A stretch of 64,000 bases of DNA from the NCBI GenBank assembly GCA_963170055.1, contig CAUJGJ010000012.1, positions 28,339-92,338 of the forward strand, in the 5' to 3' direction. The DNA is from Halisarca cf. caerulea (Eukaryota; Porifera; Demospongiae; Chondrillida; Halisarcidae). The notes under the pieces were generated by a model. The model was given only the letters and a program-made list of their open reading frames with translations, was not told the origin of the DNA and ran no database searches. Position numbers and translations under genes: made by a program. Each line of letters begins with the position of its first letter. The first letter of the stretch is position 1. Shown piece after piece: positions 1 to 11,900 of the stretch.

Positions 1-304
1 GATCAACATTTTTCGGATCAGTGAAATAGCTACACGAGACTAGGTGTACACATACGTATAATACAGAAGGCCAAGCGCACTTCAATGATCGTTGACTTCA
101 GCACTCTTTTGTTTGAACCTTTGTTTCTAGGTGGATACGTTGATTTTAGTCAAGTAGATGCATAGGTTCTAGTTTCTTTATCTTACTAGATTTGATCATT
201 ACTAGATTTGATCATCTTCCTTCTCACCTGCAGTGGAAACCTTCTTTAACAGCCTCCCAGCCTATTCGAGCAACTGTTTCACTTTAAAGGAAAAACTACA
301 TGAA
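1..304. other. No gene seen; short tandem duplication
   Basis: I see no coding exon or RNA gene here. The only structure is a 16-bp unit (actagatttgatcatt) repeated twice in tandem at about 185-215. The stretch probably lies inside the intron that precedes the first visible DYNC2LI1 exon, but that is inference because the upstream exon is outside the window. Confidence 0.5.
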
Positions 305-790
305 CAAGGGTGTATAAAAACCATTTAAAGATGGTAAAAGGATGTAGAATTGACACAGGATAGTACAAAAAGGTATTACCCCAAAAGAATTCTCCAAAAA
401 ACACTTGGAACAAGGGTAAGTTACAAAACCAGTACAGGCCTAGGTTTGCAAAGGGCAAGACAGGCATAGGGCTACACATACTCGAAGCTAGACGGGTATA
501 GGGCTAGACAGAGTTTAATTGGACTGAGTGTGCACTGTGCTAATTCCTACATCCCACAGCATGTACGTGCAATGTGCTGCACATGCGGGATGTAGGAATT
601 TGCACAGTGTGCACTCAATCCAACTAAACTTTTGTCTAGCCCTATACCCACCCGTCTAGCCTCATGTATGTGTACCACTATGCTTGTCTAGCCTTATGCC
701 TGTCTTGCCCTTTGCCCACCTAGCCCTGTACTGGTTTTGCAACTTACACTTGTTCCAAGTGTTTTGGAGAATCCTTTTTGGTAAATCCTT
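305..790. mobile_element. Foldback element, ATAGGGCTAGAC family, copy A
   Basis: Two long inverted arms (about 395-555 and 586-777) can fold on each other. The arms meet at the centre around a short spacer near 558-585. Each arm is itself made of imperfect ~20-bp units resembling ATAGGGCTAGACGGGT. The outer part carries a shared stretch near 400-430 (CTTGGAACAAGGGTAAGTTA) that recurs inverted near 745-765. The same architecture occurs at 12405-14870, 19300-20250 and 35190-40150. No reading frame of its own is credible, so it is a non-autonomous foldback/MITE family. Confidence 0.75.
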
Positions 791-1449
791 GCATATATAC
801 AGCCCCCACTGCTTGCACAGCTGGAGTGTATATACTGGATAAAGGAATACCTTTGCCTACTCTCGAGAGGATGCGATTAACAGGGGACCACTGTGTTGTA
901 TATTCTAGGCTTTGCTTTTTGTATTCCACAATTATTTGGTTCGATACTCTTACTGTATATGGTTTCAGAGTTTTTTGCCAATGTGGGCTGCATGCTACAC
1001 ACATATCCATTGACATACTTGTTTTTTTTTGCTGCATTTTATGCTAAACTAATCGCATTTGGTAATTTTTTCCAATTTTGTGGTTGTTTTTATGCATTTA
1101 TTGTTTGTTCCAAGTTCCACGTCCAACCAACCCAAAGATACTGTACATAACCCTCAGACCACATTGTCATAGGATAGTGCTATAAAATCCTAGTTCCAGT
1201 ATACAGTATGCCCAAGTTGTAGAATTTCTTCACTCAAAACTCTTTTTGTGATGGCTATTCAACTCACAGTGAGGGTAATGAGAGAGTTTGTATAGATGTA
1301 TTTATTATATTTCATACTTCAAAGGATTTGCCTGAACCGTAGATTTGGTTACTATCCCTGCAGTCAGGGACTATCACCTTTAAACACCTATGTACCCATG
1401 TGTTTCCTGCCAAGGTTCAAGGATTTATCATGCTTGTTGAATGACCATA
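791..1449. other. No gene seen
   Basis: Short open frames on both strands do not resemble any family I know and have no splice context. If the gypsy relic downstream ever had a 5' LTR, it would have been here, but I find no match to the 3' LTR start at 5327. Confidence 0.4.
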
Positions 1450-1664
1450 TAGCAAGTGCTTATCGTAACAAAGCAAAACCACAATCATCTACAATGGAGA
1501 AGTGTAGCAAAGCAGGACCAAGTGTATCAGCAAGATATAAGGCCCAATGTACACATCCAGTTGCGAAAGACAGGATCAAAGAGTCAGATGTGATGATTGA
1601 AGAGGGATACTTGCCGTACTGCGTAGCCTCCAAGACTAATCCACCCATCTCTGTACGTGTCTGG

Positions 1665-3217
1665 GTAAATAGAGTCAGTCTCCAAATGAAAATGACACAG
1701 GTGCATCCCTCTCCATAATAAGCAAAGCAACTTTCAAAGAGCTGTGGGGCTCAGAAAAGCCCTCATTGAACCATCTGACAAGGCACTGCACACATATCCA
1801 GTCGAACCTTTGAAAGTGCTTAGGATCCTAACTGCATTGGTAGAGTATGGGTAGGAATGGGAAGAGCATAGATACTCACACCCCGGGAAGAGCTAGACCT
1901 GTTGGTGGTTGCTGATCAGGGACCCAAGTCTCTTTGGAAGAGATTGGCTTTGTAAGTTACAGCTAGATTGGAGGATTTTACATCACATCAGCACACCCAG
2001 TGTTCTGAAAACAATCTTGGAGAAACACTCGAATGTATTTTGTGATGAGTTAGGAGAAGTCAAGGTTATGAAAGCCAAAATTTGCATTGACCCACCAAAG
2101 TCTATTCCAACTTTCTGTAAAGGTACGTACCATATGCCTTGCATAAGAAGATCGATTTGGAATTGGAGCATATGGAGAAGGATGGCATCGTTGAGTCAGT
2201 GGAGTTTCAGAATGGGCCACTTTTATGTTCCAATCATAAAGGCCAATGGATCCATTTACATTTGTGGGGATTACAAAGTCACCATAAAGCAGACATCCAA
2301 GATCAACACCTACCATCCAAGATTGACAAATACCCTCTCCCTCATATTTACTGTCATTGCTGGCAGGAGGCAAAGGTTCTCTAAGCTACTGTATGTTAAT
2401 CTGGCACATGCATATTAGCAGATTGTTTGGAAGACAAGGCTCAGCAGCTGGTAATGATCAACACACACAAGGGTTTGTTCAATTTTGCCTCAGCACTGAG
2501 TGATAGAGAACATGCTTCAAGGTATACCACAAGTCTGTGTTACATCGATGACATCTTGATCATGAGGAAGAGTGGAGAAGGAGCACATGCCAAAACAGGA
2601 GGCAGTTCTGAGCCGACTGGAGAATGCTGGCCTTCGATTAACAGAGGGAAAATGTGTGTTTATGCTCTCTTCAGCTGAGTATTTAGGTCAACGGATTTCA
2701 GAAGAAGGTACCTACCCTGCCTCAGAGAATATCAGAGCTATCACAGAAGCTCCAGTCCCAAGAGATATTCAGCAACTTTGGTCATTTTTGGGGTTGATGA
2801 ATTACTACTCCAAGTTTCTACACAATTTTTCCACTAATTGGCTCCTCTCTATGGCCTGCTACAAAAAAGCAGGAGTTGGTCTTGGGGACAGGTTGAACAA
2901 GAAGCATTCAGCAATGCAAAGGCAGCATTGATGTTTACACTGGTGTTTACCCACTCTAACGTACAGTAGATGCAGAGCTACATCTTGAGTATGATGCCTC
3001 TCTGTACAGTGTAGGAGCAGTTCTCATGCTCAAGTTTGAATATGACACATTCAGGCCAGTTGCCTACACCAGTAGATTGCTGAATGCTACTGAGAAGAAG
3101 TACACAGTTGGACAAAGGAGCTCTGGTTATAGTGTTTGGGGTAAAGAAATATCACCAGTTCCTGTTCGGAAGGAATTAGATTTAGGTCTGACACACATTC
3201 CAAGTGGCTCAAGATAG
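1665..3217 (+). pseudogene. Broken gypsy protease-RT-RNase H segment
   Basis: A retropepsin DTGAS active-site motif is readable near 1699-1713, but in a different frame from the sequence before it, so a frameshift has occurred. Reverse transcriptase motifs follow: a GRDW start near 1930, an ICGDYKVT block near 2255, and the catalytic YIDDI at about 2540-2556. The thumb (SFLGLMNYYSKFL) lies at 2785-2823 and an RNase H start (LEYDASLYSVGAV) near 2985-3023. At least four frame changes separate these blocks, so no functional polyprotein can be made. The family is established Ty3/gypsy; only its decay is specific here. Confidence 0.85.
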
Positions 3218-3329
3218 AAATGGTTGCAGAAGTTAGCTCATGTGCAACTATCATTCAGTTGAAAACGATGTTTGCCATCTATTATGGGGTGCCATTTAAG
3301 TCAAAATTAGTTTTAAGAATTTGTTCCCT

Positions 3330-3505
3330 ATTTACGAAGATGAGCCCCCATTTATAAAGATAAGCCCCCATTAATAAAGATGAGCCCCCTTTTATAAAGG
3401 TGTATTCCCCATTCGTAAAGATGAGTCCCCATTTACATAAGGATGACTCCCCCGTTTATAAAGTTGAGTCCCCCATTTACAAAGACTTATACCCTATTTA
3501 TAATG
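3330..3505 (+). repeat. Left subterminal tandem array
   Basis: About eight imperfect copies of a ~20-bp unit resembling TTTATAAAGATGAGCCCCCA lie inside the left end of the 3283-4647 element. The units vary in length and sequence. Such subterminal arrays often hold transposase-binding sites, but that role here is inference. Confidence 0.75.
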
Positions 3506-4436
3506 GCATATAAGTGGGGACAGTTTCACATAGTTAATCATGTTTGTTTATAGTTTACTGAATGAGTCCACAGGGTTGGCATTCCTGTCACATTGCACTG
3601 AGCATGCTCAAAACAGCCTCACACAATGTGGTGCTGAGCATGTGCACCAAGACATATGCTTGAGTTTATACTAGTTGTGGACAAACTTCAGAACCTCGCC
3701 GAATAAATTGGACTTTGGAATGGATGTGGGAGTGGTTGAAATGGAGGGCAACATGGCCAAAACACGGGATGATTTAAAATTCAGACAGCTGTTCCTTGTA
3801 TCGATCTAAGCTGGTCCACATCATAGTCTCGCGTACCACTACATTTCCACACCACTATTTCACCTCCTGTTTCAATGACGTCATGATCACCAAAACAGGG
3901 GCAAAATAGCAATCTAGGCTATATGAGAATATTAGAGTGACCCATCAATTGCGAGTGTTGGGATTATTTTGACTTTTGATTTTGGAAGGAATATACGTAT
4001 GTATCAACTTGTAGTGTATACTTATCCAGGTCATTTACTGTGTAATTAATACTGATACAATTTACTGGGGGTGCAGCCCCCACCCTCTGTAGTTTTTTGC
4101 TAGTGATTATCTGTTATTTACGTACCTTCTATTTCGACCTGTGATTTATGACCAAAGATGCACCGTTGGGGTCATTGTAGAATGTTATGGCCAATAATGC
4201 ATGGGTGACTGAGTTCTGTCTTCACTAACGACTCAGTCATTCAACCTCACTGAACCACTCAGTATATAACATGGCTGAAAAGAGAAGACCCAGAATTGAT
4301 TTAGATGTTGAACTGTATCACATGCTATGTTTCAAGCATGTTCAGTGCAATGTGACAGGAATGGCTATCTGAAGTCAACACTGTGAGCTCATACAGTACG
4401 TGACTCGTACTTTGTATTTTCACTCACTGAGATGCA

Positions 4437-4605
4437 TTGCTATAAATAGGGGATGCATCTGTATAAATGGGCCCGGGGATGCATCTTTATAAATGGGGGA
4501 TGCATCTTTACTAATGGGGGATGCATCTTTATAAACAGGGGATACATCTTTATAAATGGGGCATACATGTTTGCTATATGGGGGCTCATATTTGTTAAAT
4601 GGGGG
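4437..4605 (-). repeat. Right subterminal tandem array
   Basis: About eight units resembling GGGGGATGCATCTTTATAAAT lie inside the right end of the 3283-4647 element. They run in the opposite sense to the left array, with related but distinct sequence (GATGCATC in place of GATGAGCC). This makes the two ends mirror each other beyond the TIR. Confidence 0.72.
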
Positions 4606-5307
4606 ACAACTTTCTAAAGCTAATTTTGACATAAATGGCACCCCATAATCTATGGATTACCCAAGCTACTTGTTTCGGATAATAGATCAGTATTAATTTG
4701 TAAGTGAGGAGTTTGAAGATTTCTTGAAGGGCAATTGGATATGCCATGTAACATCTGCACCATACCATCCTTCTTCTAATGTTATGGCAGAGAGGTCTGT
4801 TCAGGCAATGATCTCCCGAGACAACTTTTTAACTTCTTGTTTCGTTACAGGACGACTGCACACACTACCACAAGAGTTTTCCAGCCAAGTTGATGATGGG
4901 ATGACAGTTGAGGACAAGATTGGATCTCATACATCCAGATGTTAGAACATGTGTAGTTCGTAAATAAGAGAAATGAAAAGAATGTCTAGATCAAGGAGAA
5001 AAATTTCTCTGAAGGAGCTCTGGTATTTGTTCATAACTTTGCTGGTAGCCCATAGTGGTTGCTGAGAACACATCATTATGAACAATCAATGGTGGACGTA
5101 CAGTTAGAGGATGGTCAGGCACACATTCCAGTGGACCATCTGAATCGTCAGATGCAAATCCAGATTGAGATGTTGGATTTACCTTCAACAATGGAAAGCA
5201 CTCTGGAAGCTCAAGACACTGTCTTTGTGGAACCTGTCATTAATGCATACTGTAGGCAATCAGCCAGAATCTGACAAGCCCAGATCGTTTTGGATATTAG
5301 ATCACTC

Positions 5308-5942
5308 TAAGGAGGGGGAGGGGGGATGTCATATCCGTGTGCTTGTCAAGACAATTTCCGTTTAGTAATTGATTGTATCTGATGTTAAGTCTTGGTTGTC
5401 TAATATGTTAGGTGCCTTATGTGAGCTGCATGCTGATTTTTGTACACTAGTTATGAAGTTCTGTAGTAGTCCATTTGTTAGATTAGTAGTCCATTTGTTA
5501 GATTAGTGGCTTGAATTTTCAATGATTTGTTGGGGAATCGTAACTTTCATTTCACATGTGATTGGACATTACACCTGATTGCCTAGTAAGTTATAGCATA
5601 CAGTACATAAATCCACTGATATATATTTTTAGGTATTTGTGAAAATGAGGTATATATTTGTTGAGCACACCTACAGTATATAAATTAATACTATCTTTTG
5701 AAGCTGATTCATGCTGGTCACTTTTCAATTGTTTTTTGATGAGTTGTGGTGCCCACTTGATTATTTGTTATGTACATACTGTGCACTATTATCATTTACA
5801 GCAGTTATAAAGTTAAATCTGTGTTTCTCTTTTTGTAAAGCAATAATAATAATATGTATCGTAGTAGTAGTTAGATTGAGCCTCTACAAAAGTATAGCTG
5901 ATGGTTGTTTTCTTTTGTATAGAGGTATATTTGTGCTTTACA
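5308..5942 (+). repeat. Purine tract and probable 3' LTR of the gypsy relic
   Basis: A run of A and G ending in AGGGGGGA precedes a TG dinucleotide at 5327, the standard arrangement at a 3' LTR start. The LTR body is AT-rich. It contains a 20-bp direct duplication (AGTAGTCCATTTGTTAGATT twice) near 5468-5508. The right boundary is uncertain. Confidence 0.55.
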
Positions 5943-5959
5943 TATTTTTTTTGCTGTAG

Positions 5960-8900
5960 GATAAGGATATGCTTGACCCTTTGCCTGTGTCAATGGCTAT
6001 TCTGGGAACAAAGTATGATTTATTTCAGAGTTTTGATCCTGAGAAAAAGAAAACCATTTGCAAGACACTGCGCTTTCTTGCTCATGTCCATGGTGCATCA
6101 CTTCAGGTATTTGTGGGGAATACAATGCTATGGAAAACATACAGATCAAGGGCACTACTATCATGAACCATGGTAGTTGTTCATGATAGCAGTGCACTTG
6201 ATGTGTACCATGGTAGTGGTTCATATGTAGGAATATGTAAGGATAGTGGTTCATATGTAGGGATGACCAGGAAAGAACATGATCACCCATACATTAGAGC
6301 CGCCTGTGTTTTCACTGAAACTCACTTCCAGTACATTTTAGAGCTCCAAAGCCACCTTATTCAGTTTTGTGACCGTTTTTGGTAGATCCGAGTTTGCAAG
6401 AGCCTCCTAGGTGCCTTTTATGTATGCACTACATTTCGAAAAGCTTACTGTACATAGCATGAATTAAAGGTCATAATTTTGACTTCTTATTCTTTTCATA
6501 GAACAGGCTAAGGCTTACTAGAAAAGACATTCAAGATTGATTTTACAGCCGTTTTAGTCACTTGTACTCCCCGTGGTGCATTTTTACCCTAGAATAAATA
6601 TGTTCAATAGACAAGTGAAAAATCCCAACTCTGCAACAATATTGGTTCTAATCTGCCATTAAAATTACCGGTTCGTATTGGGCTGGTCTCATACTCATAT
6701 GTGACACCTCTTTTGTGCTACTGTACTTATCAGTAAAACCTTCAAGAGTGCACATATCAATAGGCATATATTCACTTGTAAGTAGGTTATTACTGGAAAT
6801 AATTTCCTATATTTCAAGCCAAAATTGCAAGGACAAGACTTATATAAAATCTGTGTAAAAATGGAAATGGGATGAAGTCATGACTGTCAATTCCTTAAAA
6901 ACACTAAATAAGGTACCGGGATTTGTATAACCTGAATCACATGATAACAGTATTGGTACTACAAACAAATTTAGTTGACACATTTGTTTAAAGTGAGTAT
7001 CTGAATTAATATGACATGCATATTACATACTGTATTTGTGCAGAACCTACAGTACCTTCACTGGTTTCAACTTCCATGTTGTTAATGTATAGGTCTATGC
7101 ATACTTGGGCTACATTGACGTTTACATGCTATCAGTACGTAGGTATGTTTGCAAATACTAGTAGGGGACGACTCTGTATATGGCTGTACAGCGTTGATAG
7201 CAACTACCTATAACCTACCGTATATCTTCTAATTTTTCATATGCATGAGAGAAGTTCAGAAAAATTTCATCATATAGAAATCGAATCACCATTTCCCCAA
7301 AAGTGATGAATAATTGGAAGACATCAAGGAATAATTAGAGATATGCAGAAGTAAGCTTTTAATAAGAGTAGAGATCAAAATGGCCACTTGTAGTCTGTAT
7401 GGTGTGGCTGTGATCCGAATATACCACGTTTAAAAGCGTCTTTAGAATCCAACGTTGGGGATATGGTTACTTTTCATCGGGAAAATAGAAACACCACATA
7501 TAGCTATAGTTGATTGCTTTATTGTTGTCATTATTAATGTTTACCCCACTACTGCTACTAGGAACTCACAGTATCTTGAAAATCAAATGCATGTGGTTGA
7601 ACGATCAACAAATGATCAAGAACTGACAAATACAGTACAGGTCAAGAGAAACTCCCAGTTTTCTGCGCGTGTTGCGAGCAAATTCCGCGGATATCCTGCG
7701 GACGCCTGTTGGGATACCCGCGGGTGATGGTGCAGGCGGCTTCAAAGCATCTGCGGGCGACGATACAATATCCGCAGACAATCGATAGAAGCTCAAAGTT
7801 CAATTAGAATTCCTACTATAATAATAATACGTATAATATTATAATAAGTACAATAATAAGTTGAATACTAAGGAAACAATAAGAAGTGCATGAAATTGTA
7901 ACAAAGTACCATGTTTAGTGTTCAGAAGGTCCACCATCGACTTTCACAACGGTTGGCATAACCTTTTGCAGGTGCTCAACGTACATTGCAAGCATACTTC
8001 GGGTGTCATCCTCTCCCAAAAAACTTTGATGCCTGCTTTAAGTTCTGCCAGGTTCTTGGGCTTTACCTTGTTGCGCAAGAAGGTCTTCAGTGATCCCCAA
8101 GCCAATCTCTATAAGGTTTAAGTCTGGTCTTTCAGCTGAACTTTTCCACCAATTAACATTATTGGCGCTGAAATAGTCCCTGATGTATCTACTCATGTGT
8201 TTAGGATAGTTGTCCTGGTAGAGGCAATGCCCACAGGGAGACACATTGCAAATAAACAGCAACAGAGAAGCAGTTAAGATATCTGCATACCTTACAGCAG
8301 TAAGTATGCCGTCAAACATCACTATTTTCATTGCACCTCTCTTCGAAATTCCTGCCCAGACATGGATCTTTACTAGGTGCTTGTGTTTGCACTTCAGCTT
8401 CCTTGCAGCGCCTTTCTTCCTGTAGGACTTCGTACGGTGTTCATCTAACTGGATGGTGAACTCGTCAGTGAAGATGACATTGTCAAACTGCTCACTGTTA
8501 GCGAGTCTTTCTTTGCACCACTCAAGCCGCTTTGCCTTGTTTCCTTCGGGAATGGCTTGGCAATATTGAACTGTGCTAAACGTCCACCCCAAATTGTGTC
8601 TGGCTCTTGCTAATGTCCTTACTGAAGACCCACACTGGCTACTTCCGAAGTGGACAAACATGCAATCCATCAATTCAGCAGCCGTCAGTTCATCATTCTC
8701 TGTCATCTTCTCGTCAATGTAACGCTGGTGCAGCTCTGGCACTATCTTTGGTCTGCCACTTTTGGGAGATCTTGGTTACCTCCTGTCTTCTCCCATTTGG
8801 AAATAACAGCCGAAATCGTTTTACGCGTAGTTACAAACCCCTCCAAAGCAAGTTTTCTTTCCAGTACATTTGGCATTAGCACTCTGTTACTTTCCATAGC

Positions 8901-11900
8901 CATGTATTCTCTCCCTTTGGTACATTGATAGAGGCATCTTGATAGTCTTTGTAAATTAGTACAACTCAATTGGATATTGTTGAGAGGGGGCTAACTGCAT
9001 GTCGTTATATAGCTTCCTAGAGGGATATCTTCAAATACACAGAAGTCCGCATATCACCTCGGAAATCTGCGAAAATCCTCGGCAACCAGTGTTAATCTGC
9101 AGTTATCCAATTTTGCTAATTTCTGCAAGGTGATGATTTTAGCGGACCTCTGTGTATTTCTACTATCAGTTTGAGTGGAGATCGAAAAAATATTTGCTAT
9201 TTCCCATAAAATTATATATTAAGTTAAAACACTAAGCTAAGGACATCGTGGGCCATCTGAATCAATTTGAAAGTGAATCGTCCAGTTATCTAGTTATCCA
9301 GTGAATTATTATAAATCAGTATAATGTCAGGTAATATAATGGGGGAATGGATGGGAGAGCGATCAGCCGGGAAGAGATCGTTAGTGAAGCACAGCGATAT
9401 CAAACAAGGCACAGTTACCGTTGGGGAGACAGTCAAAGTTGCTTGGGGCAAATCAAGGAAGCTTTTTGGTGCCATCATTGTTGCAGACAATTCTTTCATG
9501 TCTCCAATGATTCCTATTCAGATGTCGAACAGATCTACAGGGAGTACCACGACATCGACAGATGATTTCCAGTTCGAGCTGGGAAGTCCCGGAGCAGTTA
9601 CTAGGCAAACTAGTCCTGAAAAGGTACCTCAGCCACAAACCTCTATAGGACTCGCTATCGAGGATTTGTGTCCAGTGTTTAATAACTAGAGGAAGCCATT
9701 TCCACCATCCGAGATTCAATGGATGGCCTATGTGCCCGACTAGTTGCCAGGATGGACAACATTGAAAACTCTGTCGCCACGCCTAGTGATCGCTTGGACA
9801 TGTCTGTTAATTGTACACCTGGATCGTATTACACTGCCCTCCAAAAGAAAAGTGACCACTTTTGTAATTGGAAAAAAAGCGGTTAGTGATGAAAGGAAAA
9901 ATGTACCTCTAAATCAGCAAAATAAGAAGCTATCAGTGAAACAATTTATCCAACCTTTGCAGCAACCATTGGATTGCAACATAAATTCGTTAAAATAAAC
10001 TTTGGATTCAAATTTACCCAAAATCAATAACGATTTCTTCCAGATGTACGACTAGCGCTGTTAGCATATAATATTGATTCTTTTTCACTATTCTCAAGAT
10101 ACCCAATCTTCACAAAAGGGAAGAGATATCACATAAGGTCCTAAGGTTTACAACTCTAGAAATACTTTTGCAAACACAAAGTCTTAGACTTGTCTGCGAA
10201 CGATCTTTCCGCAGAATGGTACACGTCGGATATTGTGTGCATTCTGAGGACTCAAGCTACCACTTTGCTATTTCAACCAATTCGAGTAAATAAAACCTAA
10301 AGGATAGCAAAGGGAACATTTTAGGCGAAATCTACAGTAGTTAAAATCCCACGGAAGACCAAGACAAAGTAGAGAATGAAGCCAGATAACACAACTACGC
10401 CAAAGCCCTAAAATTCAGTTACCACTTAATGGCTGATTAAATGCCAAAACAATCTAATTGTAGCTCTAGAATGTATTCTTCCCTTTCTCCCTGGGTAGAG
10501 CAACAGTTTGCATACAATAAACAAGTTGGCGCTTGCTTTTATTAACTCCTATTCTTCACAAAACAAGTGCTATAGGTATACGAACACTGCAAAATTTGAA
10601 GGAGTATGAAGCGCCTAAACTGACAGAACAAAGCAAAAAGACTTTTGTTAGCAATAAGAGTATAATTCACGATAAGTTCAAGATATTTTTAACTTCCTTA
10701 CTAGTAAATCTGTCGTTTCTGTGACTCCTCTTTTTCGCTGAAATTGGCTGCCATTTTCATGGTGGTCATTTTCTTTTGGAGGGCAGTGTATACCAGCTTT
10801 GTGGAGCAGTCCCAAGCAGGCATCTTTCCTGATACTCCTGCTGGAAGAGTTGTCCCACAGTTCCTACTCCTTCACCATTGCAGGATGTCAGCAACGTCAA
10901 CATAATTGGTAGAAACAGCACTGGAGACTTGTCGGACAGCATGGTCTTTGGATGTCTACAATCGTGCAAGTCACAGAGAAATTTGGCTGCCAGACTTCCA
11001 GCACAAGTATTTAGCAATGCTGAAAGAAGAGTTAGCAACTGTCGGGGGTTGACAGTGAAGAAAGCACTCAATCCAGTCAAACTCAAGGCAATTTTTAATA
11101 CATGTATCCAGAAGTATCCACTTGAAAGGGCTGTAAAAAGGAATGGCGCTGAGAAGGAGATGCGTAGCGCCATAGACGAACGCTACAGAAAACTTAAGCA
11201 TCCTTTGGATGCGGAAAACATTTCGTAGTTTTTTTGGGAATCATGTTCTATTTCTATTGTTTGTTCTTATTCCTCAAATGTGCTTATTAAATAGATCTTT
11301 TATATCTATTTAAATTTTTTTATATTTCTGCTATTGAATCATACAGTACAGGTCAAAAATTACTTGCGCTATTTCGCGAAAGCTTACATGAACCACTCGC
11401 ACAATAATGCTTGATATTGAGCAAATATTACATGATCGCGCAAAATTGCCCTTCAAGACCGCGCGAATAGCAGACAGTGTCCATGAGAAATTCCGAGTTG
11501 ACCAATGGACTAGCAAAAATAGAAAGATTTCCAAAATTACAGAGACCTAATAAAGGTGAAATAAAGAAATACGGCAGCTTAGCTTCGAATTTGCTCGATT
11601 TTTGTACAAGTAGATGTACTTACTACTTCTAAACCGTTTTTATAAGCCTGCTTTCGAGCAGACGTGTACATCAAACTGTGGCTAATACTATCACAAAGCA
11701 CTAAGTAACAGGCATGGTCAAGAACAGAAAGTGTTTTGGGAAGGCCGAAGACAGACATGCCTGCATGTACACTTTTTAGACGAAGCTGTGGCTCAGGATG
11801 ACAAACTGACTGAACGAAAAGTTAAAATTGTCAAGAAAGATGACTGCCCAATTCGAAGCAGTGTGCTTTTTCAGAAAGAACGCTTGTAATTCTTGCGACT

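Larger units (their letters stand above)
3283..4647. mobile_element. 1365-bp non-autonomous TIR element with 6-bp target duplication
   Basis: The ends are inverted repeats beginning TATGGGGTGCCATTTA and matching over about 36 bp with few differences. The element is flanked on both sides by ATCTAT (3277-3282 and 4648-4653), a perfect 6-bp duplication. Just inside each end lies an array of ~20-bp units, in opposite orientations. No transposase frame is present. Six-base duplications are known for some DNA transposon superfamilies such as Dada, but the ends alone do not assign it. It inserted after the gypsy element, since it interrupts that element's integrase. Confidence 0.88.
3186..5274 (+). 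pseudogene. Broken gypsy integrase split by a DNA transposon
   Basis: The integrase catalytic core is present in two parts, 3186-3276 and 4654-4945, with the C-terminal region at about 5000-5270. The 5' zinc-binding part of the integrase is missing, because RNase H sequence runs straight into core sequence near 3185. The core carries stops and a frameshift around 4690-4730. An APYHPSSN stretch near 4757-4780 is the usual landmark of the core's second half. The inserted transposon at 3283-4647 interrupts it between two adjacent codons. Confidence 0.8.
1450..5942 (+). mobile_element. Ty3/gypsy-type LTR retrotransposon relic
   Basis: Degenerate Gag zinc-knuckle-like, protease, reverse transcriptase, RNase H and integrase segments follow each other in the order usual for Ty3/gypsy elements. 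They are spread over several frames with stops. A purine tract at 5308-5326 is followed by TGTCATATCC, the expected 3' LTR start. The LTR end is not defined and is placed here only as an upper bound before the exon at 5960. No 5' LTR was found. The piece between RNase H and the integrase core is deleted near 3185, and a 1365-bp DNA transposon sits inside the integrase. The whole relic lies in a DYNC2LI1 intron. Confidence 0.85.

Noticed and set aside
3330..4605. CRISPR-like repeated units
   Set aside because: The ~20-bp units are adjacent and diverged, with no unique spacers, and they sit inside the ends of a TIR element in animal DNA.
9324..9689. Independent host gene exon
   Set aside because: No splice donor follows. 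The next frame continues directly after a shift, and the block lies within TIR ends together with a transposase.
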